The position numbers and the translations under genes are program-made. The notes beneath the pieces are model-generated. The model was given only the letters and a program-made list of their open reading frames with translations, was not told the origin of the DNA and did no database searches. Shown piece after piece: positions 6,813-13,793 of a stretch of 16,739 bases of DNA (position 1 is the stretch's first letter; the number at the start of each line of letters is the position of its first letter). Source of the stretch: JAYOFM01 sp038117225 (lineage in GTDB: Bacteria > Pseudomonadota > Alphaproteobacteria > Rhodospirillales > Casp-alpha2); assembly GCA_038117225.1 (NCBI GenBank), contig JAYOFM010000088.1, forward strand, positions 1 to 16,739, given 5' to 3'.

Positions 6813-7811
6813 ATGAAAGCGCTCTACTATACCGCCACCGAGGCCACCGAATACCGCGAGGCGCCGGAGCCGCAACCGGGACCGGGCGACGCGCTGATCA
6901 AGATCGAGGCGGTCGGCATCTGTGGCTCCGACATGCACGCCTGGCACGGCCACGATCCGCGCCGGGTGCCGCCGATGATCCTCGGCCACGAAGCCTGCGG
7001 CACCGTGCTGGATATTTTGGCGCCCGGACCCGCCGTCGGGGAGCGCGTGGTCATCAACCCGCTGATCACCTGCGGTACCTGCGGCTACTGTCAGAGCGGC
7101 CGTTCCAACCTGTGTGCCGATCGCGAGTTGATCGGCATGGGCTGGCCGGGGGCGTTCGCCGAGCGGGTGGCGATCCCGGCCCGCAATCTGATCCCGGTGC
7201 CCGACGGCATGACGCCGGCGCATGCCGCGTTGACCGAGCCCTGCGCGACCGCCTGGCATGCCCTGGCGCTGGCGGCACGCGCCACCTGGCGGCCGATCCC
7301 GGAATGCAGCACCCTGGTGATCGGCGGCGGCTCCGTCGGGCTGCTCGGCGGCCTGATCCTCAAGGCCTGGGGCGCCAGCGAGGTGTGCGTGGCGGAAACC
7401 AATCCTGCGCGGCGCGATACCGTGGCGGCGGCCGGACTGACGGCGTTCGATCCCCTTACCGTGAAGGCGCCGGACGCCAGTTTCGATATCGTGCTCGACG
7501 CGGTCGGCGCGACGGCAACCCGGGCGGCATCGGTTGCCGCGACGCGGCCCGGCGGTATCATCGCCCATGTGGGGTTGCAGGATTGGGCCGGCGACTTCGA
7601 CGCGCGCACCCTGACGCTGTCGGAAATCACCTTGGTCGGCGTCTATACCTACACCGACACCGATCTGCGCGCCTCGCTGGCGGCGCTGCACGACGGCCGT
7701 CTCGGCGGTCTCGCCTGGGCCGAGGAACGTCCGCTCGCCGACGGTGGACAGGCTTTCCGCGACCTCGACACCGGCCAATACCCGGCGGCCAAGATTATCC
7801 TCAACCCGTGA
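6813..7811 (+). CDS. hpsP: Zinc-dependent medium-chain alcohol dehydrogenase, probable HpsP
   Basis: The 332-residue protein has catalytic zinc ligands C37 and H59-E60 (GHEACG), structural zinc cysteines C87, C90, C93 and C101, E142, and a Rossmann GGGSVG motif (171-176). It belongs to the sorbitol/L-idonate/threonine dehydrogenase branch, which oxidises secondary alcohols of polyols. I start at ATG 6813, where GAGG at 6804-6807 lies 5 bases upstream; an in-frame TTG at 6780 would add 11 unlikely residues. It begins 7 bp after the SDR stop, so the operon continues. In the Hps pathway this enzyme would handle the second DHPS enantiomer; substrate is inferred from context. The next gene is convergent, so the operon ends here. 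Confidence 0.75.
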   Translation: MKALYYTATEATEYREAPEPQPGPGDALIKIEAVGICGSDMHAWHGHDPRRVPPMILGHEACGTVLDILAPGPAVGERVVINPLITCGTCGYCQSGRSNLCADRELIGMGWPGAFAERVAIPARNLIPVPDGMTPAHAALTEPCATAWHALALAARATWRPIPECSTLVIGGGSVGLLGGLILKAWGASEVCVAETNPARRDTVAAAGLTAFDPLTVKAPDASFDIVLDAVGATATRAASVAATRPGGIIAHVGLQDWAGDFDARTLTLSEITLVGVYTYTDTDLRASLAALHDGRLGGLAWAEERPLADGGQAFRDLDTGQYPAAKIILNP

Positions 7812-7866
7812 TGGCAGCGTTATAGGGGCGTCACCGGGCTGCCGAACGTGGTGAACGGATGATCAC

Positions 7867-8343
7867 CTATGGGGTCTGCAGAAAATTGAAACCGGGGCCG
7901 AGAAGCAACAGCCGCGTCGGCCTCGGATCGATGCTCGGATCGGGGGCGCCCGCTGTGATCGGCGGGCCGATATCGGCGCCGCCGGCGAAACCCAGCACCA
8001 AGGCCGCGATCAGCAGCACGAAGGCGATCAGCGCCGTCGACTCGGCGAACGACAGATAGGCCTCGCGTAAGGCCTCGCCGACAACCTGCTGCGCGATTCC
8101 TTCGGGCGGTCGTTTTTCCTTGTCGATGATGAGCCAAAGTTCCGTTTTTTTGTAGGGTCGCGTGCGCGCGGTCCCGGCGCGAAAGGCGAGGATCAGCACC
8201 ATGATCAGGAACAGCATACCGCCGGCCCGCGCCGCCAGGTCCGGTTCGTAACTGAGCCCGACCATGACGCAGAAGATGCCCAGCCCGGCAAAGCCGCAGG
8301 CGCGGCCAATGGAAACATGGGCGGCGTTCTCGATGGGGTCCAT
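7867..8343 (-). CDS. Conserved hypothetical small membrane protein
   Basis: The 158-residue protein has three hydrophobic segments at about 14-31, 39-56 and 101-120. A charged cytoplasmic-looking stretch lies between the second and third (RPYKKTELWLIIDKEKRPPE, about 62-81), followed by an amphipathic helix (AQQVVGEALREAYLSFAE). The tail after 120 is rich in proline and glycine. I recognise no named domain; similar three-helix proteins with a TELW motif are, from memory, found in Rhodospirillales and relatives. GGAG lies 6 bases before the ATG, supporting this start. The longer minus-strand frame over the same bases is a shadow, since it lacks the hydrophobic pattern. It converges on hpsP and is divergent from the exported protein gene. 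Function unknown. Confidence 0.75.
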   Translation of the reverse strand: MDPIENAAHVSIGRACGFAGLGIFCVMVGLSYEPDLAARAGGMLFLIMVLILAFRAGTARTRPYKKTELWLIIDKEKRPPEGIAQQVVGEALREAYLSFAESTALIAFVLLIAALVLGFAGGADIGPPITAGAPDPSIDPRPTRLLLLGPGFNFLQTP

Positions 8344-8394
8344 GGATCACTCCAAACCCGGAGACGGCAATTCTATCGCCCTATTCTGGCGAAT

Positions 8395-8446
8395 CCAGGG
8401 TCGCGGGGGAATTCACATCCGCGTAATCCGGTATCTCGACCCCTGG
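8395..8446. promoter_or_regulatory. Imperfect inverted repeat upstream of the exported protein gene
   Basis: CCAGGGTCG (8395-8403) and CGACCCCTGG (8437-8446) are complementary apart from one bulged C, separated by 33 bases. The site lies between two divergent genes and upstream of a candidate promoter, so a regulator site is possible. There is no T-run, so it is not a typical terminator. Confidence 0.3.
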
Positions 8447-8479
8447 GTTCCCGCGCGGGGGGCGCGTCGGCACGGCCTG

Positions 8480-8508
8480 TTGCCTGCGGATTCCAATAAT
8501 GGCATAGT
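8480..8508 (+). promoter_or_regulatory. Candidate sigma70 promoter of the exported protein gene
   Basis: TTGCCT (8480-8485), a 17-bp spacer and CATAGT (8503-8508) each match four of six consensus positions. Predicted start near 8515 leaves about 30 bases of leader containing AAGGGG (8526-8531). Weak but well placed. Confidence 0.4.
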
Positions 8509-8545
8509 TGTGGCGAACAGGGACCAAGGGGTACAGGCTTTGGCG

Positions 8546-9040
8546 ATGGGACAGGGACGCCGCGCGAAAACAGTTGCCGCGACGCTAGCCGTGGGCCTGT
8601 TGCTGGGCGCCGCCGGTGAAGCCGCCGCGAATTGCGTTCGCGCTTCCGATCTCGGTGCCGTTCAATCCCGCCTCGTGCAAACCGAAATGATGGTCGCGGC
8701 GCTGACCTGCAAGCGCAAGGACGAGTACAATCACTTCGTCCGCAAGTTCCAAAGGGAATTGGTGGCGCGCGGCGAGGGACTCAAGACTCTCTTCAAGCGT
8801 CTGCATGGCGGCAAGTCGGAAACCCGGCTCAATGGATTTGTTACCCGCCTCGCCAATGAGGCGTCCATGCGCAGCCTGCAATCCAGCGGCTTCTGCCAGC
8901 AGGCGGAAGCCCTGTTCGGCGCCGCGCGGGCCGTGCCGGCGCATCAGTTCGATGTCTTCGCCAGTAGCCGCGCCTCGGGCAAGCCGCATGGGTTGCCGGT
9001 GTGCGTCGACGGCACGCGGTTGACGCAGGTCACCCGCTAA
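8546..9040 (+). CDS. Hypothetical exported protein with four cysteines
   Basis: The 164-residue protein starts with a Sec-type signal peptide: basic GRRAK, a hydrophobic stretch (about 9-22) and a likely cleavage near AAA-N (about residue 28). The mature part is mostly helical and basic, with cysteines at 30, 55, 117 and 153, enough for two disulfides after export. I recognise no family. The chosen ATG gives the best signal peptide; an in-frame TTG at 8540 sits 8 bases after AAGGGG (8526-8531) and would add only two residues. The open frame continues far upstream, but that extension overlaps the divergent membrane protein gene and would bury the signal peptide. It is convergent with the OmpA gene, with 22 bp between them. 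Likely periplasmic; role unknown. Confidence 0.72.
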   Translation: MGQGRRAKTVAATLAVGLLLGAAGEAAANCVRASDLGAVQSRLVQTEMMVAALTCKRKDEYNHFVRKFQRELVARGEGLKTLFKRLHGGKSETRLNGFVTRLANEASMRSLQSSGFCQQAEALFGAARAVPAHQFDVFASSRASGKPHGLPVCVDGTRLTQVTR

Positions 9041-9062
9041 CCGGTTAACCCAACTCTCGGAT

Positions 9063-10115
9063 TTATTCGAAGACGATCTCGACGCGCCGGTTCTGCGGTT
9101 CGCGCACGCCGTCGGCGGTCGGCACCAATGGTTCCGCCTCGCCCTTCCATAGCACCTTGATGTCGCCCGGCGGGATGCCGAGGCGGATCAATTCGGCCAT
9201 CACCGCCTGCGCGCGGCGCTGCGACAGGCCGAGGTTGTACTTGGCGGTGCCGGAGCGGTCGGCGTGGCCGGTGGCGACCAGCCGGGTCACCTTGGCCTTC
9301 GGCGCGTTGGCGGCGGCGGTGGCGATGATCTGCTGGGCGTCGGTGCGAATCGCCGACTTGTCCCAGTCGAAGAACACCAGATAGGTGCGGGCGACCGGCG
9401 GCGGTGGCGGCGGTGCCTTCTTGGCGACAGGCGCGGGGGCCGGCGCCGGCGCTGGGGCCGGCTGCGCCACCGGCTTGGCCATCTTCGGCTTCGGCGCCGC
9501 GCCGAAGGTCCAACGCAGGCCGACCATGATCCGGTGCTCGGCGAACTCCGCGTTCAGTGGCGTGCCGGCGTCGCTGGTGAATTTCGGATCCTTGGTCCTG
9601 AGATAACGATAATCGGCGGTCAGGTCGAGATTGGGATTGAGAACGTAGGACAGACCGGCGATGCCCTGATAGGCGAACACGGTATCCGTATCATCGATGC
9701 GCGAGCCGGAAACCGGCGACACGCCATCATAGTTGATGCGCGCCATGCCGACGCCGGCACCGACATAGGGCGTCAGCTTGGTGCCGGTATCGAAATTGAA
9801 CAAGCCGTTGAGCATGCCGCTGAAGCCGCCGACATCGCCGCTGCCGTTGGTGTTGCCCACGGTGTCGACGCCGGCGCGGCGGTAAGCGCCCTCTAGCTCT
9901 ACGCCGATGCCATTGGCGTACTTGTGGCCGAAGTTGATCATGCCGGCCCAGCCGGCATCCGTTTCAACGTCGATGGGGCCAGGGGTCAGCGAGCCGTCTT
10001 CCTGCAACGACAGGCCAAGGCCGCCGCCGAGATAGAAGCCGGTGGACGGCGGATCCGCCGCCACGGTCATCGGCGCGGTGAGAAGCAACAAGGCAAGCGC
10101 GGCGCGTTTAATCAT
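9063..10115 (-). CDS. OmpA-family outer membrane protein (beta-barrel plus peptidoglycan-binding domain)
   Basis: The 350-residue precursor has a signal peptide cleaved near A20 (TVAA-DPP) and an eight-strand-type beta-barrel at about 24-204 starting GFYLGGGLG and ending GLRWTF. A proline/alanine linker (about 209-241) leads to a C-terminal OmpA domain (about 243-350). The latter carries the diaminopimelate-binding D286 in GHADRSG and R301 in LSQRRA. Such proteins tie the outer membrane to peptidoglycan. TGAGGA lies about 8 bases before the ATG. It is divergent from the LpxR-type gene, sharing a 145-bp control region with a strong palindrome. The barrel lineage varies too much to give a specific gene name. 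It could also be described as an Omp25/OprF-like porin. Confidence 0.9.
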   Translation of the reverse strand: MIKRAALALLLLTAPMTVAADPPSTGFYLGGGLGLSLQEDGSLTPGPIDVETDAGWAGMINFGHKYANGIGVELEGAYRRAGVDTVGNTNGSGDVGGFSGMLNGLFNFDTGTKLTPYVGAGVGMARINYDGVSPVSGSRIDDTDTVFAYQGIAGLSYVLNPNLDLTADYRYLRTKDPKFTSDAGTPLNAEFAEHRIMVGLRWTFGAAPKPKMAKPVAQPAPAPAPAPAPVAKKAPPPPPPVARTYLVFFDWDKSAIRTDAQQIIATAAANAPKAKVTRLVATGHADRSGTAKYNLGLSQRRAQAVMAELIRLGIPPGDIKVLWKGEAEPLVPTADGVREPQNRRVEIVFE

Positions 10116-10169
10116 CGGACAATCCTCAATGGACGGCGTCAGCGGGACGCGAATCGCAAGCAGTTAAAT

Positions 10170-10206
10170 ATATATCACGTGGCGGAAGCCCCGCCACACG
10201 TTATAT
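10170..10206. promoter_or_regulatory. Imperfect palindrome between divergent ompA-type and lpxR-type genes
   Basis: Two 16-base arms (10170-10185 and 10191-10206) flank a 5-base loop. The inner 7 bp (GTGGCGG with CCGCCAC) and outer 5 bp (ATATA with TATAT) pair perfectly; the middle is mostly mismatched. The left arm includes CACGTG (10176-10181). Flanking sequence is AT-rich, as expected for promoters, but I cannot place convincing -35/-10 pairs. It lies 55 bases from both start codons, consistent with an operator serving both genes. Confidence 0.5.
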
Positions 10207-10260
10207 TGCACTGCGTCAATTTAAGACGCCGCTTCGGAATTCTAAGGACGGTGTGCATTG

Positions 10261-11277
10261 ATGGCACGACCAAGGCAACGCTGGGCAACCGTGCGACGGC
10301 GCATCTATATCGCCGCCGCGGTCCTGGTCGCGATGGCGCCGCGATGGGCCGCCGCCGGGGAAGAACGCGGCATTGTCAGCCTGCAAATCGAGAATGATCT
10401 GTTCGGCAGCGGCACCGACCGCAATTTCACCCATGGCACCCGTATTTCCTGGCTGTCGCCCGAGGATGACGTTCCCGCATGGGTCGCGGACGCCGCCGAC
10501 CACACGACCCTGTTCGCCCCCGGCGGCCGCCGGCGGGTCAGCTACGAACTGGGGCAGAACATGTTCGCGCCGGAGGACCTGTCGCAAACGGCGTTGATCG
10601 TCAATGACCGGCCCTACGCCGGCTGGCTCTACGGTGGCGTTGGGCTGGTCTCCGATACCGGCATGCGGCTCGATAAGCTGTCGCTGAACATCGGCGTTGT
10701 CGGCCCGGCATCGTTCGCCGAGGATGTGCAAAAGCAGGTGCACCGAATGATCGATTCGCCGCGCCCCAACGGCTGGGAGCACCAACTGCGCAATGAGGTC
10801 GGCGTGGTGCTGAACTATGAACGCGCCTGGCGCGCGTTTCACCGGTTCAACCTGGCCGGACTCGGCGTTGATATCACGCCGCGCCTCGGCGGCGCCCTCG
10901 GCAATATCTATACCTACGCCGCCGCGGGCGCGACGCTGCGCGTCGGTGCCCATCTGCCCAACGATTACGGCCCGCCGCGCATCCGTCCCAGCCTGCCGGG
11001 CTCCGATTTCTTTTCCAGCGAGGAGGGAATCGGCTGGTACCTGTTCGTCGGTGTCGAGGGCCGTGCCGTGGCACGCAACATTTTTCTCGATGGCAATACC
11101 TTCACGTCGAGCCACAGCATCGACAAGAAGACCTTCGTCGGCGATTTGCAGGCCGGCCTGGCGGTGACGGTCGGCGACGTGCGTGTTTCCTATACCTTCG
11201 TGTTCCGAACGCGGGAATTCAAGGAACAGAAAACCGCCGATGGCTTCGGCTCGATCAACCTGTCCTACCGCTTCTAG
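10261..11277 (+). CDS. lpxR: LpxR-family lipid A 3'-O-deacylase (outer membrane)
   Basis: The 338-residue protein has a basic signal peptide (cleavage near 32, WAAA-GE) and the LpxR/DUF2219 signatures: ENDLFGSGTDRNFTHG (44-59), ELGQNMFAPEDL (96-107), DRPYAGWLYGG (116-126) and the QVH..GWEHQL segment (about 159-176). N45-D46 and H161 correspond to the catalytic Asn-Asp and His of Salmonella LpxR. It ends SYRF with the C-terminal aromatic used for barrel assembly. LpxR is a calcium-dependent outer membrane enzyme removing the 3' acyloxyacyl group of lipid A. TTG (10258) directly precedes ATG (10261); AAGGA at 10244-10248 is spaced 9 from TTG and 12 from ATG, so either may be used. The 3'-deacylase specificity is inferred from the family. 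Confidence 0.85.
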   Translation: MARPRQRWATVRRRIYIAAAVLVAMAPRWAAAGEERGIVSLQIENDLFGSGTDRNFTHGTRISWLSPEDDVPAWVADAADHTTLFAPGGRRRVSYELGQNMFAPEDLSQTALIVNDRPYAGWLYGGVGLVSDTGMRLDKLSLNIGVVGPASFAEDVQKQVHRMIDSPRPNGWEHQLRNEVGVVLNYERAWRAFHRFNLAGLGVDITPRLGGALGNIYTYAAAGATLRVGAHLPNDYGPPRIRPSLPGSDFFSSEEGIGWYLFVGVEGRAVARNIFLDGNTFTSSHSIDKKTFVGDLQAGLAVTVGDVRVSYTFVFRTREFKEQKTADGFGSINLSYRF

Positions 11278-11312
11278 GCGACCACGCCGCCGTTGATAGT
11301 ATGGAGACTCCC

Positions 11313-11708
11313 ATGAGTGTCGTTCCCGCCTATGCCGCCCTGATCGCGGTGCTGCTGGTTATCCTGGGCTTGCTGGTGATCCGGGCGCGGCGCATCGCCG
11401 GCGTGACCATTGGCGACGGCGGCGATGCGGCCCTGATCCGCGCCATGCGGGTGCAGGCGAACCTCGCCGAATACGCGCCGCTGGCCTTGCTGCTGCTGGC
11501 CATGGCGGAACTGTCCGGTGCCGCGCCGGTGTTGCTGCACGGCCTCTGCACGACGTTGGTCGCCGGCCGCGTCATCCACGCCTGGGGCGTCAGCCGCGAG
11601 CCGGAAGACCTGAGCTACCGGGTCCTCGGCATGCGCCTGACCTATTTGACACTGGTCGCCGGCGCCATGACCTGCCTGGCGCTGACCGTGCCGTTCTGGT
11701 TCGTCTAG
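11313..11708 (+). CDS. MAPEG-family membrane protein
   Basis: The 131-residue protein has four hydrophobic segments (about 5-24, 53-70, 74-91 and 108-130) and the MAPEG motif RVQANLAEYAPLALLLLAMAELSG (46-69), then LHGLCTTLVAGRVIHAWG. Eukaryotic members act on glutathione and eicosanoids; bacterial members of this length are inner membrane proteins mostly without known substrate. I chose ATG 11313 because GGAG (11303-11306) lies 6 bases upstream; an ATG at 11301 would bury that site. It follows the LpxR-type gene by 35 bp on the same strand, so co-transcription is possible, and is convergent with the hydrolase gene with 3 bp between the stops. Confidence 0.85.
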   Translation: MSVVPAYAALIAVLLVILGLLVIRARRIAGVTIGDGGDAALIRAMRVQANLAEYAPLALLLLAMAELSGAAPVLLHGLCTTLVAGRVIHAWGVSREPEDLSYRVLGMRLTYLTLVAGAMTCLALTVPFWFV

Positions 11709-11711
11709 GGC

Positions 11712-12638
11712 TCAACCATCCAGGATATCGCGGAGCGCCGCGACGAAGGCGTCGGGGGCTTCGTACATGACCCAGTGGCCGGCGTTTTCGATGATGTGGA
11801 AGGGGGCGTCGGGCTGATGGCTCCGCATGATGTCGCGGCGCCGTTCGATGTCGGCGCGGCCGCCGCCGGTGGCGTCATGCACGCCCCAGATGCCGGCGAT
11901 GCGGGCATTGATGTCGGGCAGCGCGTCCATCAGCGCCTCGGTCTTGGAAATGGCGCGGCTGCGCACCCGTGATCGCGCGGTATTGAGACTGTGCGTGTGA
12001 ATGGCCAGCGGGTCGATGTTGGCCGGATCGGCGCACATGAGCAGGGCGAGATTGTTGGCGTGGATGGCCGCGACCTCGGCGGCGGGCATGTCGGGGCCGG
12101 GCAGCACGATGCCGTCGACCAGAAAATGCAGCGGGCCGAAGCCGGAGGCGCCGACGGCGACGAAGGTGCGACAGCGCGCCCCCTGCATCCGCGCGACTCG
12201 CGATCCCAAAGTGCCGCCGAAGGAAAACCCGGCCAGGTCATAACAGGCGGTGGCGCCGGGCAGCAGCCTGTCGAGGCCGTCGGCGATGATGGCGGCGAGG
12301 CCGTCGGCGGTATGCGGCTTCGGCGCGTCGGCGCTGTCGCCCTTGCCCGGCATGTCGGCGGCGTAGACGGTGTAGCGCGCCGCCAAAGCCGGAATCACTC
12401 GGATCCAATGGGTCCACGAGCCGAAGCCGCCGTGCAGCAGCACCAGCGGCGGCTGATCCTTGACCGCATCCGGTCCCTGCCAGCGGTGCCACACCATGGC
12501 GCCATCGCCGCACGGGGTTTCCAGCCGATCCGCGGCACCGGCCAGGGCGGCGACCACGGCGGCCGGACCGTGCGCGCGGGCGGCGATCACCGGGTCATGA
12601 AATTCCTTGGGGATAAATTGGTTTGATGGCATGTCCAT
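11712..12638 (-). CDS. Alpha/beta hydrolase
   Basis: The 308-residue protein has the fold's markers in order: oxyanion HGGFGSW (69-75), a DMPGKGDS loop (95-102), nucleophile elbow GFSFGG with S139, acid D255 (WGVHDATG) and H288 (NAGHWVMYE). The 40-residue N-terminal extension is longer than usual. Members hydrolyse esters, lactones or C-C bonds, and the sequence does not reveal the substrate. There is no signal peptide, so it is likely cytoplasmic. An alternative ATG two codons downstream is possible; neither start has a clear Shine-Dalgarno sequence. It is divergent from the peroxidase gene across 162 bp, which hold a (GCC)5 tract at 12688-12702 and no promoter I can defend. Confidence 0.85.
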   Translation of the reverse strand: MDMPSNQFIPKEFHDPVIAARAHGPAAVVAALAGAADRLETPCGDGAMVWHRWQGPDAVKDQPPLVLLHGGFGSWTHWIRVIPALAARYTVYAADMPGKGDSADAPKPHTADGLAAIIADGLDRLLPGATACYDLAGFSFGGTLGSRVARMQGARCRTFVAVGASGFGPLHFLVDGIVLPGPDMPAAEVAAIHANNLALLMCADPANIDPLAIHTHSLNTARSRVRSRAISKTEALMDALPDINARIAGIWGVHDATGGGRADIERRRDIMRSHQPDAPFHIIENAGHWVMYEAPDAFVAALRDILDG

Positions 12639-12800
12639 CGGGCGGCGGCGTCCGTTGCGGTGGTTGTGGGCAAAAAGTCCTTAGCACGCCGCCGCCGCCG
12701 CCGTCACGGGTGCCCGGTAAATCATATACGGGATGCCACGGATTACCCTAGTTAGATCGGCGCCGTAAAATGCGCCTCCTAGGTTCTTGGGGATCATGAC

Positions 12801-13793
12801 GTGACGCAATTCCGAACCCGCATTGGCATGATGATCGCCGCCCTCTGGATGTCCCTCTCGGGCATCACCGGCGGCGCCATGGCTGGCCAATTGCACCTGG
12901 ACGAACCGATCCAGCCGCTGCCGCGCACGATGGCGCTGGACGCGGCCAAGGTGGCGCTGGGCGGCAGGTTGTTCGCCGATCCGCGTCTGTCGCGCGACAA
13001 TACCGTGTCCTGTTCCTCGTGCCATTCCTTCGAGCTCGGCGGCGCCGACGGTTTGGAACGATCCTTCGGCATCGAGGGTCGCCAGGTGGCGTTCAATGCG
13101 CCGACCGTTTTCAACAGCGCCTTCAGCATCGCCCAATTCTGGGACGGCCGCGCGCTGACCTTGGAAGAACAGATGGACGGCCCCGTGCACGACCGCGCCG
13201 AAATGGACAGTTCGTGGCCGGAGATCACCGCCAAGCTGCGTCGCGACAAGCAATATACGTCGGCGTTCAAGGCGATTTACGGCGGTCTCATTGCGGAACG
13301 CACGATCAAGGATGCCATCGCCACCTTCGAACGTTCACTGATCACGCCGGACGCGCCGTTCGATCGTTATCTGCGCGGCGAGGATGGCGCGATTTCGGCG
13401 GCGGCGCTGGAAGGCTACCGCCTGTTCAAGTCATACGGTTGCATCGCCTGCCACCAGGGCATGAACGTCGGTGGCAACATGTTTCAACGCTTCGGCGTCA
13501 TGGACCGCGAGGAGGATGACAGACCGGGTGCGGCCGCGATGGACCTCGGGCGGGCCAAGGTCACCGGACGGGATCGGGACAAGCACGTCTTCAAGGTGCC
13601 GTCCCTGCGCAATGTGGCGGCGACGGCGCCATATTTTCACGATGGCTCGGCCGAAACCCTGGAATCGGCCATCGTGGTCATGGCGAAGGTTCAGTTGGGC
13701 CGGCTGCTGAGCGGCGAGGAAACGGCCAGCATCGCCGCATTCCTGAGATCATTGACCGGAGACTACCAGGGCAAGCCGGTATGGCCGCGATGA
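12801..13793 (+). CDS. Di-heme cytochrome c peroxidase, periplasmic
   Basis: The 330-residue precursor has a signal peptide (cleavage near A28, AMA-GQ) and two c-type heme motifs, CSSCH (71-75) and CIACH (214-218). W114, Q124 and E134 show the 10-residue spacing of Trp94, Gln104 and Glu114 in classical bacterial peroxidases, and M227 in GGNMFQRFG is the likely axial ligand of the electron-transfer heme. VFKVPSLRNVAATAPYFHDGS (264-284) is also characteristic. It reduces hydrogen peroxide to water with electrons from a small cytochrome or similar donor. The start is GTG 12801, with GGGGA (12789-12793) 7 bases upstream. Its 3' end overlaps the kinase gene, implying coupled expression. The active-site set favours peroxidase over MauG-type function. 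Confidence 0.92.
   Translation: MTQFRTRIGMMIAALWMSLSGITGGAMAGQLHLDEPIQPLPRTMALDAAKVALGGRLFADPRLSRDNTVSCSSCHSFELGGADGLERSFGIEGRQVAFNAPTVFNSAFSIAQFWDGRALTLEEQMDGPVHDRAEMDSSWPEITAKLRRDKQYTSAFKAIYGGLIAERTIKDAIATFERSLITPDAPFDRYLRGEDGAISAAALEGYRLFKSYGCIACHQGMNVGGNMFQRFGVMDREEDDRPGAAAMDLGRAKVTGRDRDKHVFKVPSLRNVAATAPYFHDGSAETLESAIVVMAKVQLGRLLSGEETASIAAFLRSLTGDYQGKPVWPR

Noticed and set aside
6642..7778. Minus-strand frame of 378 codons across hpsO and hpsP
   Set aside because: Antisense to two well-supported dehydrogenases and rich in His, Arg and Gly as expected of a shadow frame.
7813..7843. GGCAGC/GCTGCC inverted repeat after hpsP as a terminator
   Set aside because: Six-bp stem with a 19-base loop and no T-run on either strand; too weak to call.
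12688..12702. (GCC)5 trinucleotide tract between the hydrolase and peroxidase genes
   Set aside because: Short simple repeat common in a GC-rich genome and outside any gene; no sign of phase variation.
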